Counted from the stretch's first letter, positions 26,008 to 35,329 are shown. The stretch is DNA of 64,000 nucleotides from Corynebacterium mastitidis DSM 44356 (GCF_000375365.1 NZ_AQXB01000007.1:1-64000); one strand, 5' to 3'. Numbers and translations are program-made. The notes: generated from the sequence alone by a model not told the origin.

Positions 26008-27507
26008 ATGGATTTTCTTCTCTCCATTGCGAACTTCCTGGTCAACGAGGTGCTATCCGTCCCCGCGTTCCTCATCGGCATCATCACCGCCGTGGGGCTG
26101 TCCGCCATAAATAAGGGCGCCGGGCAGGTCATGGGCGGGGCCATCAAGGCGACGCTGGGCTTCCTGCTCATCGGGGCCGGGGCCGACCTCGTCACCGCCT
26201 CCCTGGAACCGCTGGGCGCCATGATCACCGGGGCCACGGGCGCGCAGGGCGTGGTGCCCACCAACGAGGCGATCGTGGGCATCGCCCAGGATCAATTCGG
26301 CGGGAGCGTCGCCTGGATCATGATCCTGGGCTTCGCGGTATCGCTCGCCCTGGCGCGCCTCACGCCGATGAAGTACGTGTTCCTCACCGGCCATCACGTC
26401 CTCTTCATGGCCACACTGCTCACCATGATCCTGGCCACGGCCGGGTACGCCTCCTGGGTGGTGGTGCCCTTCGGCGCGATCCTGCTGGGCGTGCTGATGG
26501 TGTCCCTGCCCGCCATCGCGCACCCCTGGACGCGGCGGATCACCGGCGACGACTCCATCGCCATCGGGCACTTCGGCACCGCCGGGTACGTGGCTGCGGG
26601 CGCGGTGGGGTCGCTGGTGGGTGGCAAGGGAACCGCGCAGTCCCCCTCTACCGAGGACCTCAAGCTGACGGAGGGCCTACGCTTTCTGCTCGACTCCATG
26701 GTCGCCACCGCGCTCTCCATGGCGCTGATGTACCTGGTGCTGGCCGCGATGTTCCTCGCCCGGACCGGGCGGGCGAGGCGTTCGACGCCTTCCCCGACGG
26801 CGTCACCGGCGTGGGCAACTACCTCATGCAGTCGCTGACCCAGGGGCTGCAATTCGGCGTGGCCGTGGCCGTGATCCTCTTCGGCGTGCGCACCATCCTG
26901 GGCGAGCTGGTACCGGCGTTCCAGGGCATCGCCGCCAAGGTCGTGCCCGGCGCCATCCCGGCTCTCGACGCCCCCATCGTGTTCCCCTACGCCCAAAACG
27001 CCGTGCTGGTGGGCTTCATCGCCTCCTTCTGCGGCGGACTAATCGGCCTGGGCGCGCTCTCCCTATGGCTCAACCCCGCGTTCGGCGTCGCGTTGATCCT
27101 CCCCGGGCTGGTGCCGCACTTCTTCACCGGCGGCGCGGCGGGCGTGTACGGCAACGCCACCGGCGGGCGCCGGGGCGCGGTGTTCGGGGCCCTCGCCAAC
27201 GGGCTCCTCATCAGCCTCCTCCCAGCCTTCCTGGTAGGCGTGCTCGGCACGTTCGGCTCCGCCAACACCACATTCGGCGACGCCGACTTCGGTTGGCTCG
27301 GATTGCTCTTGGAGTGGGCATCGCAGGCCGGGGGCGCGGTGGGGCTGGCATTAATTGGCGCCGTGGGGGTTTGGGGTGCTGACCCTGGGGTGGCTTTCCC
27401 AGAGGAAGCTGGTGGAGGGAAACTGGGTGCCTGCGAGGTGGCGGGGTGGGATGAGTGGTGCGGGGGTTCCGATGAGGTGGCTGAGTCCGAGGGGCGGAGT
27501 GAGGTGA
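26008..27507 (+). pseudogene. ulaA: ascorbate-type PTS permease EIIC (UlaA family), two frameshifts
   Basis: The first 250 or so residues (from ATG 26008) are a normal UlaA membrane domain with many hydrophobic helices. Around 26760-26775 the frame shifts; the continuation (GNYLMQSLTQGLQFGVAV onward) lies one frame over up to about 27370. There a second shift returns to the original frame, giving the expected UlaA ending (GVLTLGWLSQRKLVEGNW) and a stop at 27505-27507. The whole would be close to 500 codons. With the amber stop in the upstream IIA-IIB gene this shows three lesions in one operon. The genome therefore probably no longer imports ascorbate or a related sugar acid by this route. 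Confidence 0.82.
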
Positions 27508-27687
27508 GGACGTACCCGAAGATTTTGCCGCCGGAGGGGGCTCCGGTGCCACCGGGGAAGGCAAGCTAAATAAGGCAAGAATGATAGCACAATATCTTAC
27601 CCGCGAGAAGGCAGACTGGTATGCAAGATTATTTTCGCAGATTAAAATTTTGAAATGGAGAATGGAATATTTACGGAATTGTAGATC

Positions 27688-27727
27688 AGTAAGGGGGCTA
27701 TCAAATTAATTTGATAGCCCCCTTACT
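27688..27727. terminator. 40-bp perfect palindrome, bidirectional terminator
   Basis: AGTAAGGGGGCTATCAAATT is followed at once by its exact reverse complement, with no loop spacer, ending 1 nt before the ychF stop codon. On both strands the GC-rich stem base borders short T-containing sequence. It should terminate ychF on the minus strand and the decayed PTS transcript on the plus strand. The length without a single mismatch is unusual. The 120 bases to its left hold no gene. Confidence 0.75.
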
Positions 27728-27728
27728 C

Positions 27729-28817
27729 TTACCTAACGTTAAATCGGAACTCCACCACATCCCCATCCGCCATCACGTACTCCTTGCCCTCCTGCCGTAC
27801 CTTGCCCGCGGCACGCGCCTCGGCCATGGAACCCGCAGCATCCAGATCAGCAAAGGAGACGATCTCTGCCTTGATAAAGCCCTTTTCAAAGTCGGAGTGG
27901 ATCACGCCCGCCGCCTGTGGGGCGGTCGATCCCTTACGGATAGTCCAGGCTCGGGACTCCTTCGGCCCGGCGGTGAGGTAGGTCTGAAGGCCCAGGGTGT
28001 CGAATCCGGCGCGGGCAAGCGTCGCCAGCCCCGGCTCGTCCTGCCCCACGGAGGCCAGCAGCTCCCTGGCCTCCTCCTCGTTCAACTCCAGCAGCTCCGC
28101 CTCGGTGGCGGCGTCCAGGAACACGCAGTCGGCGGGAGCCACCAAAGCAGAGAGCTCGGCCTTCCGCTCCTCCGAGGTCAGCACCGCCTCATCCGCGTTG
28201 AATACGTAGAGGAAGGGCTTGGCTGTCATCAGGTGCAGCTCCCGCAACGCAGCCAGCTCGATCTCCCCCGCCACGGAGGCGGCGTAGAGGGTGCGGTCGT
28301 CCTCCAGGATCGCCTGCGCCTTCTTCGTGGCGTCCACCAGCACGGCCTTGTCCTTATCCTTGCGCGCCTCCTTCTCCAGGCGCGGCAGGGCCTTCTCGAT
28401 GGTTTGGAGGTCGGCCAGGATCAGCTCCATTTGGATCACGGAGATGTCGGCGGCGGGGTCCACCTTACCGTCCACGTGCACCACGTTGTCGTCCTCGAAG
28501 GCGCGCACCACATGGCAGATGGCGTCGGCCTCGCGGATGTTGGCGAGGAAGGCGTTGCCCATGCCCTCGCCCTCGGAGGCGCCCTTGACGATGCCCGCGA
28601 TGTCCACGAAGGACACGGTGGCAGGCAGGATCCGCTCAGAGCCGAAGATCTCCGCCAGGCGGTTCAGGCGCGGATCGGGCAGCTCCACCAGGCCCACGTT
28701 CGGCTCGATGGTGGCGAACGGGTAGTTGGCCGCCAGCACATCGTTGCGGGTCAGGGCGTTAAACAGGGTGGACTTTCCCACGTTGGGCAGACCGACGATT
28801 CCAAGAGTAAGGCTCAC
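27729..28817 (-). CDS. ychF: redox-regulated ATPase/GTPase YchF (OLA1 family)
   Basis: 362 residues, the normal length. The N-terminal G domain has P-loop GLPNVGKST, the switch II region DIAGIVKGASEGEG and the NADE motif (YVFNADE) that gives ATP preference over GTP. A coiled-coil insert (about 130-190) and a C-terminal TGS domain ending EYVMADGDVVEFRFNV follow. YchF binds ribosomes and is linked to stress and catalase regulation. A single gene with its own palindromic terminator just after the stop; ordinary core gene. Confidence 0.96.
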   Translation of the reverse strand: MSLTLGIVGLPNVGKSTLFNALTRNDVLAANYPFATIEPNVGLVELPDPRLNRLAEIFGSERILPATVSFVDIAGIVKGASEGEGMGNAFLANIREADAICHVVRAFEDDNVVHVDGKVDPAADISVIQMELILADLQTIEKALPRLEKEARKDKDKAVLVDATKKAQAILEDDRTLYAASVAGEIELAALRELHLMTAKPFLYVFNADEAVLTSEERKAELSALVAPADCVFLDAATEAELLELNEEEARELLASVGQDEPGLATLARAGFDTLGLQTYLTAGPKESRAWTIRKGSTAPQAAGVIHSDFEKGFIKAEIVSFADLDAAGSMAEARAAGKVRQEGKEYVMADGDVVEFRFNVR

Positions 28818-28853
28818 GGTGGCCTATCCTATCAAGCCACCGCCCGGCCGGGC

Positions 28854-29159
28854 TTACACGTCCGGCTCCGCCGCCTCAAGCGGGTGCTGGGGCTGGGTGA
28901 AGGCGTCGGCGTCGCCCCGCGCCTTCTTGGTCACCACGGTGAACGCAGCGCTCACCCCGTCCCAGGGGCGCCGGGCCACGAGCCGTTCCATGCGGCGCGC
29001 CACCTCCCCGTGGGGATTGGCCCGGATCGCGGCAAAGAAGGGGCGCCAGTCCTCTATCCCGCCGTAGTCCAGCACGGCGTGGTACACCTCCGCGCCCCAG
29101 GTCTCGATGGGGTCGGCGGGGCCGCTGGCGCTGTTGCGGAACATCAGCGGGTCGATCAC
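28854..29159 (-). CDS. conserved hypothetical protein, about 101 residues
   Basis: A soluble acidic/aromatic protein (ETWGAEVYHAVLDYGGIEDW, then RRMERLVARRPWDGVSAAF) without signal peptide or membrane segment. The start chosen is the GTG at 29159 with a GGGAGG site about 7 nt upstream; an ATG slightly upstream is out of frame. It lies just upstream of ychF on the same strand (36 nt gap) and may be cotranscribed. I do not recognise a domain. Confidence 0.7.
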   Translation of the reverse strand: MIDPLMFRNSASGPADPIETWGAEVYHAVLDYGGIEDWRPFFAAIRANPHGEVARRMERLVARRPWDGVSAAFTVVTKKARGDADAFTQPQHPLEAAEPDV

Positions 29160-29260
29160 TCCATAACCTCCCTACCCGCACACCAACAACTTCCCCCACC
29201 AAAACCACTCCCGCCCCACATGCTACACTCGCCCACCCCGACCACAAGGACCCTTGCGCC

Positions 29261-29551
29261 ATGAGAAACACCCTCCTGATCGTCCTCTCCGCCCTCCTCG
29301 GAGCCGCCCTGGCATGGTACTCCCTGATCTACTCACTCAGCCTCCCCTGCTACTTCCCCCTCCACCGAGCCGCCTTCCTGGGGGTTGTCACCGCGTTCTT
29401 CCTGGCCGCGGGCACCACTCTTCGGGGAGAATCCTCCCCCAGGACTATCGCCGTGCCCTGGTGCTGCGGGACGGGCGTCGCGTTCGCGTTCCTGGGCTGG
29501 CTCCTTGTCTCTTACGCCCAGTCCGCGAGCCGCTTCGACTCGCTGGGCTAA
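29261..29551 (+). CDS. small membrane protein, unknown function
   Basis: 96 residues with three hydrophobic segments (about 4-25, 38-52, 68-85) and an AAGGAC ribosome site before the ATG. No family recognised. Short, Ser/Ala-rich, GC-ending codons like its neighbours, so probably a genuine native gene. Confidence 0.65.
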   Translation: MRNTLLIVLSALLGAALAWYSLIYSLSLPCYFPLHRAAFLGVVTAFFLAAGTTLRGESSPRTIAVPWCCGTGVAFAFLGWLLVSYAQSASRFDSLG

Positions 29552-29617
29552 CCCCCACCAAACCAGCCCCACCCCGCTCGGCTCACCCCGCCCCGCCACC
29601 CGCGTACCCTCAAAGCC

Positions 29618-29980
29618 ATGAGCATCCTCCACCTCTCCCGCCGCGCCCTCACCGCGATCCTCGGCGTCGCGGGCGTCCTTCACTTCCTCAAGCCCCAGCC
29701 CTTCGATCAGATCGTGCCCTCCTGGGTTCCGGGGTCCCCGCGCCTGTCCACCTACGCCAGCGGCGCGGCGGAGGTCGCCCTCGCGGCGAGCCTGAACCAC
29801 CCCGCCACCCGGAAGGTCGCGGCCAGGGCCGCGGCGGCGCTGTTCGTGGCGGTGTTTCCCGCCAACGTGGAGATGGCCCGCCAGTGGGTGCCGCAGTCGC
29901 GCGCCAAGGCCGCGATCTCCCTGCTGCGCCTGCCGCTGCAGATCCCCTTGGTCGCCAGCGCCCTGCGTCTGGCCCGCTAG
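29618..29980 (+). CDS. DoxX-like small membrane protein
   Basis: 120 residues with four predicted helices. The pattern (ILGVAGVLHFLKPQPFDQIVPSW, then GAAEVALAASL, then PANVEMARQW) matches the DoxX-like family found widely in actinobacteria, whose role is poorly defined (redox or cofactor-linked membrane protein). Start ATG at 29618; independent of the next gene, with about 140 bases and a small hairpin between them. Confidence 0.75.
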   Translation: MSILHLSRRALTAILGVAGVLHFLKPQPFDQIVPSWVPGSPRLSTYASGAAEVALAASLNHPATRKVAARAAAALFVAVFPANVEMARQWVPQSRAKAAISLLRLPLQIPLVASALRLAR

Positions 29981-30078
29981 CACCACACACAAGCCACCCC
30001 ACACCCGCCGCGCCCACGCAACACGCCAGCGCCCACCACCACACAGCGCCCCCACGCGGCCGACCCCACGCAGCCGAA

Positions 30079-30099
30079 CCAGCGCCCGCCCGGCGCTGG
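30079..30099 (+). terminator. hairpin between DoxX-like and AI-2E transporter genes
   Basis: CCAGCGCC / GGCGCTGG, 8-bp perfect stem with a 5-nt loop, in a C-rich spacer of repeated CCCAC-type sequence. No T-tract. A weak terminator or incidental structure. Confidence 0.35.
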
Positions 30100-30124
30100 C
30101 CCCGCCGTACCTTTATCGGGCACA

Positions 30125-31399
30125 ATGTCTCCTGTGACGGACAAGCAAGATACGCAAGCAGAGGCGGCCGAGCGGCCCGCCGAGGAGTCCCCCCGGGAGC
30201 CGTGCCCGCCGCCGGTGGATCGCTCCGTCATCATCAGCGATTCGCTGCGCTCCACGGCCCGGCTGTGCCTGCGCGTGCTCATCATCGTGGCCACGGCCTT
30301 CGTGGGCTCGATCATCCTGCGGGAGTTCTGGCAGGGCATCCTCCCGGTGATCCTGGCGATCATCGTGTGCACGGTGCTCTACGGGCCCACGGACTGGCTG
30401 CGCCGCCACCACGTCCCCGGAGCCCTGGCGGCGCTGCTCACGCTGCTCGCCTTCTTCCTGCTCATCGGCGGGGTGTTCGTGTTCATCGCCCCGGACATCG
30501 TGCGCCAGTCCGGCGTGCTGTATCTGCAGGCCTTCGACGGCATCCAGCGCCTGCGCCTGTGGCTGGAGCAGCCGCCGCTGAACATCGGCTCCACGGAGCT
30601 GGACGTGGTCATCAACGAGGCCGCCACCTGGCTTCAGGAGCAGGCGGGCGCGATCGCCGGGGGCATCCTCACGGGCGTGTCCACCGTGACGTCGATAGCC
30701 GTCACCCTGGGCGTGGTGCTGGTGCTCACCTTCTTCTTCCTCAAGGACGGCCACCGCTTCCTGCCCTGGGTGCGCGGGGTGGCCGGGCAGCGCCAGGGCT
30801 GGCACGCCACGGAGCTGCTCACCCGCTCGTGGCGCACGCTGAGCGGGTTTATCCGCGCGCAGGCGCTGGTCTCCCTGGTGGACGCGATCTTCATTGGGCT
30901 GGGGCTGGTCATCATCGGGGTGCCGATGGCCCTCGCACTGGCCGTCATCACCTTCCTCGCGGGCTTCATCCCCATCGTGGGGGCGTTTACCGCCGGGGCC
31001 CTGGCGGTACTCATCGCCCTGGTCTCCCTGGGCGTGCCGCAGGCGGTGGCCACGCTCGTGGTCGTGGTGGCGGTGCAGCAGCTGGAGGGCAACATCCTCT
31101 CCCCCATCTTGCAGTCGCGCGCCATGAACCTGCACCCGGTCATCATCCTGGTGTCCGTGACCATCGGCGGCAGCCTGTTCGGCATCGTGGGGGCCTTCCT
31201 CGCGGTGCCCGCCGCCGCGATGTTCGCGGTGCTCTTCCGCTACCTCCAGGACGTCACCATGCTGCGCTCCGGGGAACGGGAGCTTGCCGACGTCTCCTTT
31301 GTCACCCCCGAGGGCTCCGCCGTGGGGAGGCTGAGCGTGGAGAGCGGCCTGGAGCTGCGCGCCAAATATCACAGCCCCGACGATGCAACGCCGCGCTAG
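30125..31399 (+). CDS. AI-2E (PerM) family transporter
   Basis: 424 residues. A charged N-terminal tail of about 50 residues is followed by hydrophobic helices, a soluble loop (about 125-180), and the conserved second half. That half contains GVVLVLTFFFLKDGHRFLPW, an FIRAQALVSLVDAIF stretch, the GLVIIGVPMALALAVITFLAGFIPIVGAFTAG region and QQLEGNILSPILQ, all hallmarks of the AI-2E transporter family (PF01594). Members export autoinducer-like molecules or act in sodium/proton exchange; which applies here is unknown. A stretch CTTTATCGGG just before the ATG could act as -10, so the mRNA may have little leader. The next gene starts 11 nt after the stop. Confidence 0.88.
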   Translation: MSPVTDKQDTQAEAAERPAEESPREPCPPPVDRSVIISDSLRSTARLCLRVLIIVATAFVGSIILREFWQGILPVILAIIVCTVLYGPTDWLRRHHVPGALAALLTLLAFFLLIGGVFVFIAPDIVRQSGVLYLQAFDGIQRLRLWLEQPPLNIGSTELDVVINEAATWLQEQAGAIAGGILTGVSTVTSIAVTLGVVLVLTFFFLKDGHRFLPWVRGVAGQRQGWHATELLTRSWRTLSGFIRAQALVSLVDAIFIGLGLVIIGVPMALALAVITFLAGFIPIVGAFTAGALAVLIALVSLGVPQAVATLVVVVAVQQLEGNILSPILQSRAMNLHPVIILVSVTIGGSLFGIVGAFLAVPAAAMFAVLFRYLQDVTMLRSGERELADVSFVTPEGSAVGRLSVESGLELRAKYHSPDDATPR

Positions 31400-31410
31400 G
31401 ATTGATCGAC

Positions 31411-32160
31411 GTGTCTCATGTGACCCCTCACCCGCGCCCCTCCCAGGGCAGGCCCGCCGGGCTGCCCACGTGGTCCGGCGTGTCCATCGTGGTCGCGGCC
31501 CTGCTCACCGGGCTGCTGCTGAGCATGTTCAACCACACCATCGGCGCCCCGTACATCATCCTGTTCGTTCTTTCGAGCCTGGTGGTGGCCCTGTTCACGG
31601 AGGCGCGCGGCCTGTTCATCACGGTGGCCTGCATCCCGCTCTCCTTCACCGCGATCACGGTGTTGACCTCCTGGTTCAACGGGCGCGCGCTGAGCCCCAA
31701 CATCTCGGGCTTCTCCACCACCGCGCTCGTCACGGCGCTCTACCCGCTGCTGCAGCTCTTCCCCGTGCTGTTCTTTGTCACCCTGGGCAGCACGCTCATC
31801 GCCTTCCTGCGCCTTTCCCTCCTGCGCCGCCGGGTTGCGGAGGGGGAGCGCCGGGAACGGGAGCTGCGGCGTCGCACCGCCGAGGCCGAGCAGCGCAACC
31901 AGGAGACGGTGAGCAGGCTCAACTCCACCTCGGCGGCCCGGCGCACGCGGCACGCCTCCTCCGGCCGCACCCCCCAGCGCCCACCGCGCACCGCCGCCCC
32001 GCCGGAGGAGCCCTCCTCCCCGTGGCCCTCGGATCGCGCCCGCGCCTCGTCCCGGCCCCGGCACTCCGCGCAGCACGCGGACCGGGAGCGCCGCACCTAC
32101 CCCGGCGCGCCCCGGCAGGACTACCCCGGCGCCCGACGCCCCCATCGCCGGGACTACTGA
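31411..32160 (+). CDS. DUF6542-type membrane protein
   Basis: 249 residues from a GTG at 31411. Four hydrophobic helices fall within residues 20-145. A heptad-rich segment follows (RRVAEGERRERELRRRTAEAE, coiled coil), then a long basic, Arg/Pro/Ser-rich low-complexity tail. In corynebacteria and mycobacteria such a protein sits beside ispH/xseA, as here. Function unknown; the cytoplasmic coiled coil and basic tail suggest protein or nucleic-acid contacts. Likely cotranscribed with the AI-2E family gene and closed by the hairpin at 32170. Confidence 0.75.
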   Translation: MSHVTPHPRPSQGRPAGLPTWSGVSIVVAALLTGLLLSMFNHTIGAPYIILFVLSSLVVALFTEARGLFITVACIPLSFTAITVLTSWFNGRALSPNISGFSTTALVTALYPLLQLFPVLFFVTLGSTLIAFLRLSLLRRRVAEGERRERELRRRTAEAEQRNQETVSRLNSTSAARRTRHASSGRTPQRPPRTAAPPEEPSSPWPSDRARASSRPRHSAQHADRERRTYPGAPRQDYPGARRPHRRDY

Positions 32161-32169
32161 TACCGCTTA

Positions 32170-32207
32170 GCGACGCCCCGCCGCCCCCACCGGCCGCGGG
32201 GCGTCGC
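32170..32207 (+). terminator. strong GC hairpin after the DUF6542 gene
   Basis: A 12-bp perfect stem, GCGACGCCCCGC / GCGGGGCGTCGC, with a 14-nt loop, starts 10 nt after the stop. No T-run follows, typical of many actinobacterial terminators. Confidence 0.55.
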
Positions 32208-32246
32208 ACTGTTCGGAGGCAGGGCTCGGGTTGAGGGAGCCATGCC

Positions 32247-32431
32247 GTTTCCACTCCGGGGTGTGACGGGAGTGGTGCACACCGGCCACAGCGCGGAATG
32301 AGAACGCCTTGCCACGCCACGGCGTTGCTCCTGGGGCTCCCACCAGCCCCGGGGCGGAATGAAAAGATCGTTCCATCCCACACCATGACGCCAGCGATCC
32401 CCACCAGCCCCACACCGGGGTGGAAAACGCC
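32247..32431. repeat. three imperfect tandem copies of a 62-bp unit
   Basis: Units at 32247-32308, 32309-32369 and 32370-32431 share the core CCCACCAGCCCC (units 2 and 3 identical, unit 1 CACACCGGCCAC) and end in a GGAATGA.AA or GGTGGAAAA block. Read on the minus strand one frame stays open through all three and gives a repeated peptide pattern rich in Phe, Ser and Trp (FSTPVWGWWGSL / FHSAPGLVGAPG / FSFRAVAGVHHS). No ribosome site or known domain supports it as a gene. The flanking 32208-32246 bases show nothing. Confidence 0.6.
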
Positions 32432-32458
32432 CCGCTATGCCTCACAGGGATAACATAA

Positions 32459-32668
32459 GCCCATGCACCACACACCGAAGAGAACCACCCCGTCCCCTAC
32501 GAGAACGGGATCACCGAGGAACACCTCGAGGGGGCCGTCGGCACGCTCGGCTGGCTCCTGGACGTCGTGGACGATTGGGAGGCGTTCGCCGCAGCGGCGC
32601 GGGCCGAGGAACTCGCTCCCCAGGAGCTCGTGAGAAAGGCCGTGTCCCGCTACATCCACGCGGCCTAG
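32459..32668 (+). pseudogene. start-less fragment of a small acidic helical protein
   Basis: After an in-frame TAA at 32456 the frame is open for 69 codons and ends ITEEHLEGAVGTLGWLLDVV...VSRYIHAA. This looks like a real acidic helical protein with GC-ending codons. There is no ATG, GTG or TTG near the front of the coding-like part; the nearby ATG at 32462 is out of frame. I interpret it as the 3' end of a gene that lost its start by deletion or frameshift, possibly together with creation of the adjacent repeats. Family unknown. Confidence 0.45.
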
Positions 32669-32693
32669 CCCCCGCGCCGCGCGACGCCCCCGG

Positions 32694-33659
32694 CTACGTC
32701 CGGGCCGGGCGCAGGTCCCTGGGCAGCGCGAAGGTGATCTTCTCGCTGGCGGTGGTGATCTCCTCCACGGAGGTGTAGCCGCGCCGCGCTAGGGATTCCA
32801 CCACGTCGCGCACCAGGATCTCCGGCACGGAGGCCCCGGAGGTCACGCCCACGGTGTCCACGCCGTCGAACCAGGAGTCCTCGATCTGGTTGGCGTAGTC
32901 GATGAGGTGGGCGGCCTCGGTGCCGTGCTTCAGGGCCACCTCCACCAGGCGCTTGGAGTTGGAGGAGTTCTGGGAGCCCACCACGATCATCAGTTGGCAG
33001 CGCTGCGCGATGGCCTTCACGGCCACCTGTCGGTTCTGGGTGGCGTAGCAGATGTCGTCGCTGGGCGGGTCCTGGAGGTGCGGGAAGCGCCGGTGCAGAC
33101 GCTCGCGGATCTGCATGGTCTCGTCCACCGAGAGCGTGGTCTGGGAGAGCCAGATGAGCTTTTCCTGCTCCAGGAAGTCCGGCAGGGCGTCCACGCCGTC
33201 GAGGCCGTCCACAAGGTGGGTCACCTCGGGGGCCTCGCCCGCGGTGCCCTCCACCTCCTCGTGGCCCTCGTGGCCGATGAGCAGGATGTGGTAGCCGTCG
33301 CGGGCAAAGCGCTTGACCTCGTTGTGCACCTTGGTGACCAGGGGGCAGGTGGCGTCGAGGGTTTTAAGCTGTAACCCCTTGGCCTCCCCGCGCACCTGGG
33401 GGCTCACGCCGTGGGCGGAGAACACGAGGTGGGAGCCCTCGGGCACCTCGTCTGTCTCCTCCACGAAGATCGCGCCGCGCTCGGAGAGGGTGTCCACCAC
33501 GTAGCGGTTGTGCACGATCTCCTTGCGCACGTAGACGGGGGCTCCGTACTTTTCCAGGGCGCGCTCCACCGTTTCCACGGCCCGGTCCACGCCCGCGCAG
33601 TAGCCGCGCGGGGCGGCCAGCAGCACCGTCTTGTCTCCGTCTGTCTTGCTCGCGGTCAT
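32694..33659 (-). CDS. ispH: 4-hydroxy-3-methylbut-2-enyl diphosphate reductase (IspH/LytB)
   Basis: Last enzyme of the MEP isoprenoid pathway, a [4Fe-4S] protein that makes IPP and DMAPP. From the ATG at 33659 the protein has 321 residues. The three cluster cysteines are visible ([33 protein letters not shown]), as are the substrate-binding [23 protein letters not shown] and SQNSSNS motifs. A longer frame extends upstream, but the residues there ([11 protein letters not shown]) are not conserved-looking and lie in the shared promoter region with xseA. Divergent from xseA, the common corynebacterial arrangement. Confidence 0.96.
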   Translation of the reverse strand: MTASKTDGDKTVLLAAPRGYCAGVDRAVETVERALEKYGAPVYVRKEIVHNRYVVDTLSERGAIFVEETDEVPEGSHLVFSAHGVSPQVRGEAKGLQLKTLDATCPLVTKVHNEVKRFARDGYHILLIGHEGHEEVEGTAGEAPEVTHLVDGLDGVDALPDFLEQEKLIWLSQTTLSVDETMQIRERLHRRFPHLQDPPSDDICYATQNRQVAVKAIAQRCQLMIVVGSQNSSNSKRLVEVALKHGTEAAHLIDYANQIEDSWFDGVDTVGVTSGASVPEILVRDVVESLARRGYTSVEEITTASEKITFALPRDLRPART

Positions 33660-33745
33660 GCTGACCACAGTAACCAAAGCCCGCCCCACGGGCATAGACT
33701 GGGTGAAACGATCATGTCCGCCAGTCAAGGAGAGCCGCATCACGC

Positions 33746-34987
33746 ATGGCTAAAACCGTCACCACGGCCCGCAGCCCGCTGCCGGTACGCGAGTTCAACG
33801 CGATGGTCAAGGGGTGGATCGAGCGCCTGGGCCACATCTGGGTGGAGGGGCAGCTCACCCAGGTCAACGTCAAGCCCTCCTGGAAGCTCTCCTACCTGAC
33901 GCTGCGCGATACCCAGGCGGAGGCCTCCGTGCAGCTCACCTGCCCCACCTCCCTGCTGCGCGACGCCCCCACGCCGCTCAAGGACGGCGACCGCGTGGTG
34001 GTCTACGGCAAGCCCGCCTTCTACGCCGGGCGCGGCTCCTTTTCCCTGTGGGCCACGGACATCCGCCACGTGGGCGTGGGCGAGCTGCTGGCCCGCATCG
34101 AACACCTGCGCCGCGCCCTGGCCGCCGAGGGGCTGTTCGACGCCTCCCGCAAGCGCCCGCTGCCCTTCCTGCCCACCCGGATCGGGCTGATTACCGGGCG
34201 CGGCTCGGCGGCCGAGCGCGACGTCCTCTCCGTGGCGCGGGACCGCTGGCCGGAGGTGGACTTCCGCGTCATCAACACCGCCGTGCAGGGGGCGTCGGCG
34301 GTGCCCGAAATCGTGGAGGCTCTGCGCGCACTCGACGCGGACCCCGAGGTGGACGTCATCATCATCGCCCGGGGCGGCGGCTCCGTGGAGGACCTGCTGC
34401 CTTTCTCCGAGGAGGCCTTACAGCGCGCCGTGGCGGCGGCGGGCACCCCGGTGGTCTCCGCGATCGGGCACGAGCCGGACACCCCGGTGCTGGACAACGT
34501 GGCGGACCTGCGCGCCGCCACCCCCACCGACGCCGCCAAGCGGGTGGTGCCGGACGTGGCGGAGCAGCGGGCCCTGCTCGGGGAGCTGCGGGCGCGCGGC
34601 GCGGCGGCCCTGCGGGGCTGGGTGCGCCGCGAGCGCGAGGGGCTGCGCCAGGTGCGCTCCCGCCCGGTGCTGGCGGACCCGCTCACGCCGATCCTCTCCC
34701 GCCGCGAGGAAGCCCGGCGCGCGCTGGCCACCATCCGCCGGGACGTGGAGCACACGCTCGGCACGGAGCGGGCCCGGGTGTCCGCCCTGCGCGCCCAGGT
34801 CTCCGCGCTGGGGCCCGCGGCCACCCTGGCGCGCGGCTACGCCGTGGTGCAGGTGGTCCCCCGCGACGGCTCCGACCCGCAGGTGGTGACCTCCATCGCG
34901 CAGTCACCGCCGGGCAGCCAGCTGCGCATCCGCGTGGCCGACGGCTCGATTACCGCCGCCGGCATGTCCGCCACCCCCGCCGACTAG
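33746..34987 (+). CDS. xseA: exodeoxyribonuclease VII large subunit
   Basis: 413 residues. An N-terminal OB-fold ([24 protein letters not shown]) is followed by the catalytic region ([63 protein letters not shown]) and coiled coils. ExoVII degrades single-stranded DNA from both ends; the large subunit holds the active site. An AAGGAGA site precedes the ATG, and xseB follows after 24 nt. Standard core gene, divergent from ispH. Confidence 0.97.
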   Translation: MAKTVTTARSPLPVREFNAMVKGWIERLGHIWVEGQLTQVNVKPSWKLSYLTLRDTQAEASVQLTCPTSLLRDAPTPLKDGDRVVVYGKPAFYAGRGSFSLWATDIRHVGVGELLARIEHLRRALAAEGLFDASRKRPLPFLPTRIGLITGRGSAAERDVLSVARDRWPEVDFRVINTAVQGASAVPEIVEALRALDADPEVDVIIIARGGGSVEDLLPFSEEALQRAVAAAGTPVVSAIGHEPDTPVLDNVADLRAATPTDAAKRVVPDVAEQRALLGELRARGAAALRGWVRREREGLRQVRSRPVLADPLTPILSRREEARRALATIRRDVEHTLGTERARVSALRAQVSALGPAATLARGYAVVQVVPRDGSDPQVVTSIAQSPPGSQLRIRVADGSITAAGMSATPAD

Positions 34988-35011
34988 AGCTTTGTATTAA
35001 GGAGAACGAGC

Positions 35012-35329
35012 ATGAGCAATCCCGATACCTTTGGCACCGGATGGGCCGCCGAGCTCCCCGAGGTGTCCACGCTGAGCTACGAGCAGGCGCGCGACGAGCT
35101 GGTGGAGGTGGTCAAGATCCTGGAGCTGGGGCAGATGGGCCTGGACGAGTCCCTGGCCTACTGGGAGCGGGGGGAGGCGCTGGCGGCGCGCTGCGAGCAG
35201 CAGCTCGACCGGGCCTCCGCGAGGGTGGAGGCGGCCCTAGCTCAGCGCGGCTCGGAGGGCGCGGCCGAGGGCTCTGCCGACACCGCGCCCACCCCCGCGT
35301 CCCCCGAGGAGGCCGAGCGCAGGGGCTGA
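35012..35329 (+). CDS. xseB: exodeoxyribonuclease VII small subunit
   Basis: 105 residues; the conserved helical core ([20 protein letters not shown], then [20 protein letters not shown]) covers residues 16-70. AAGGAGA precedes the ATG. The tail from about residue 75 is a Gly/Ala/Pro-rich extension. It runs antisense over the last 88 bases of the convergent DUF4245 gene, so two genes share the same DNA there. It works with XseA in the ExoVII complex. Confidence 0.93.
   Translation: MSNPDTFGTGWAAELPEVSTLSYEQARDELVEVVKILELGQMGLDESLAYWERGEALAARCEQQLDRASARVEAALAQRGSEGAAEGSADTAPTPASPEEAERRG

Noticed and set aside
31383..32234. Alternative plus-strand frame over the DUF6542 gene
   Set aside because: Pro/His/Arg-rich shadow; the frame from GTG 31411 gives helices and a coiled coil matching a known family.
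32247..32431. CRISPR array
   Set aside because: The units are contiguous imperfect 62-bp repeats without alternating constant repeats and unique spacers; no cas genes nearby.
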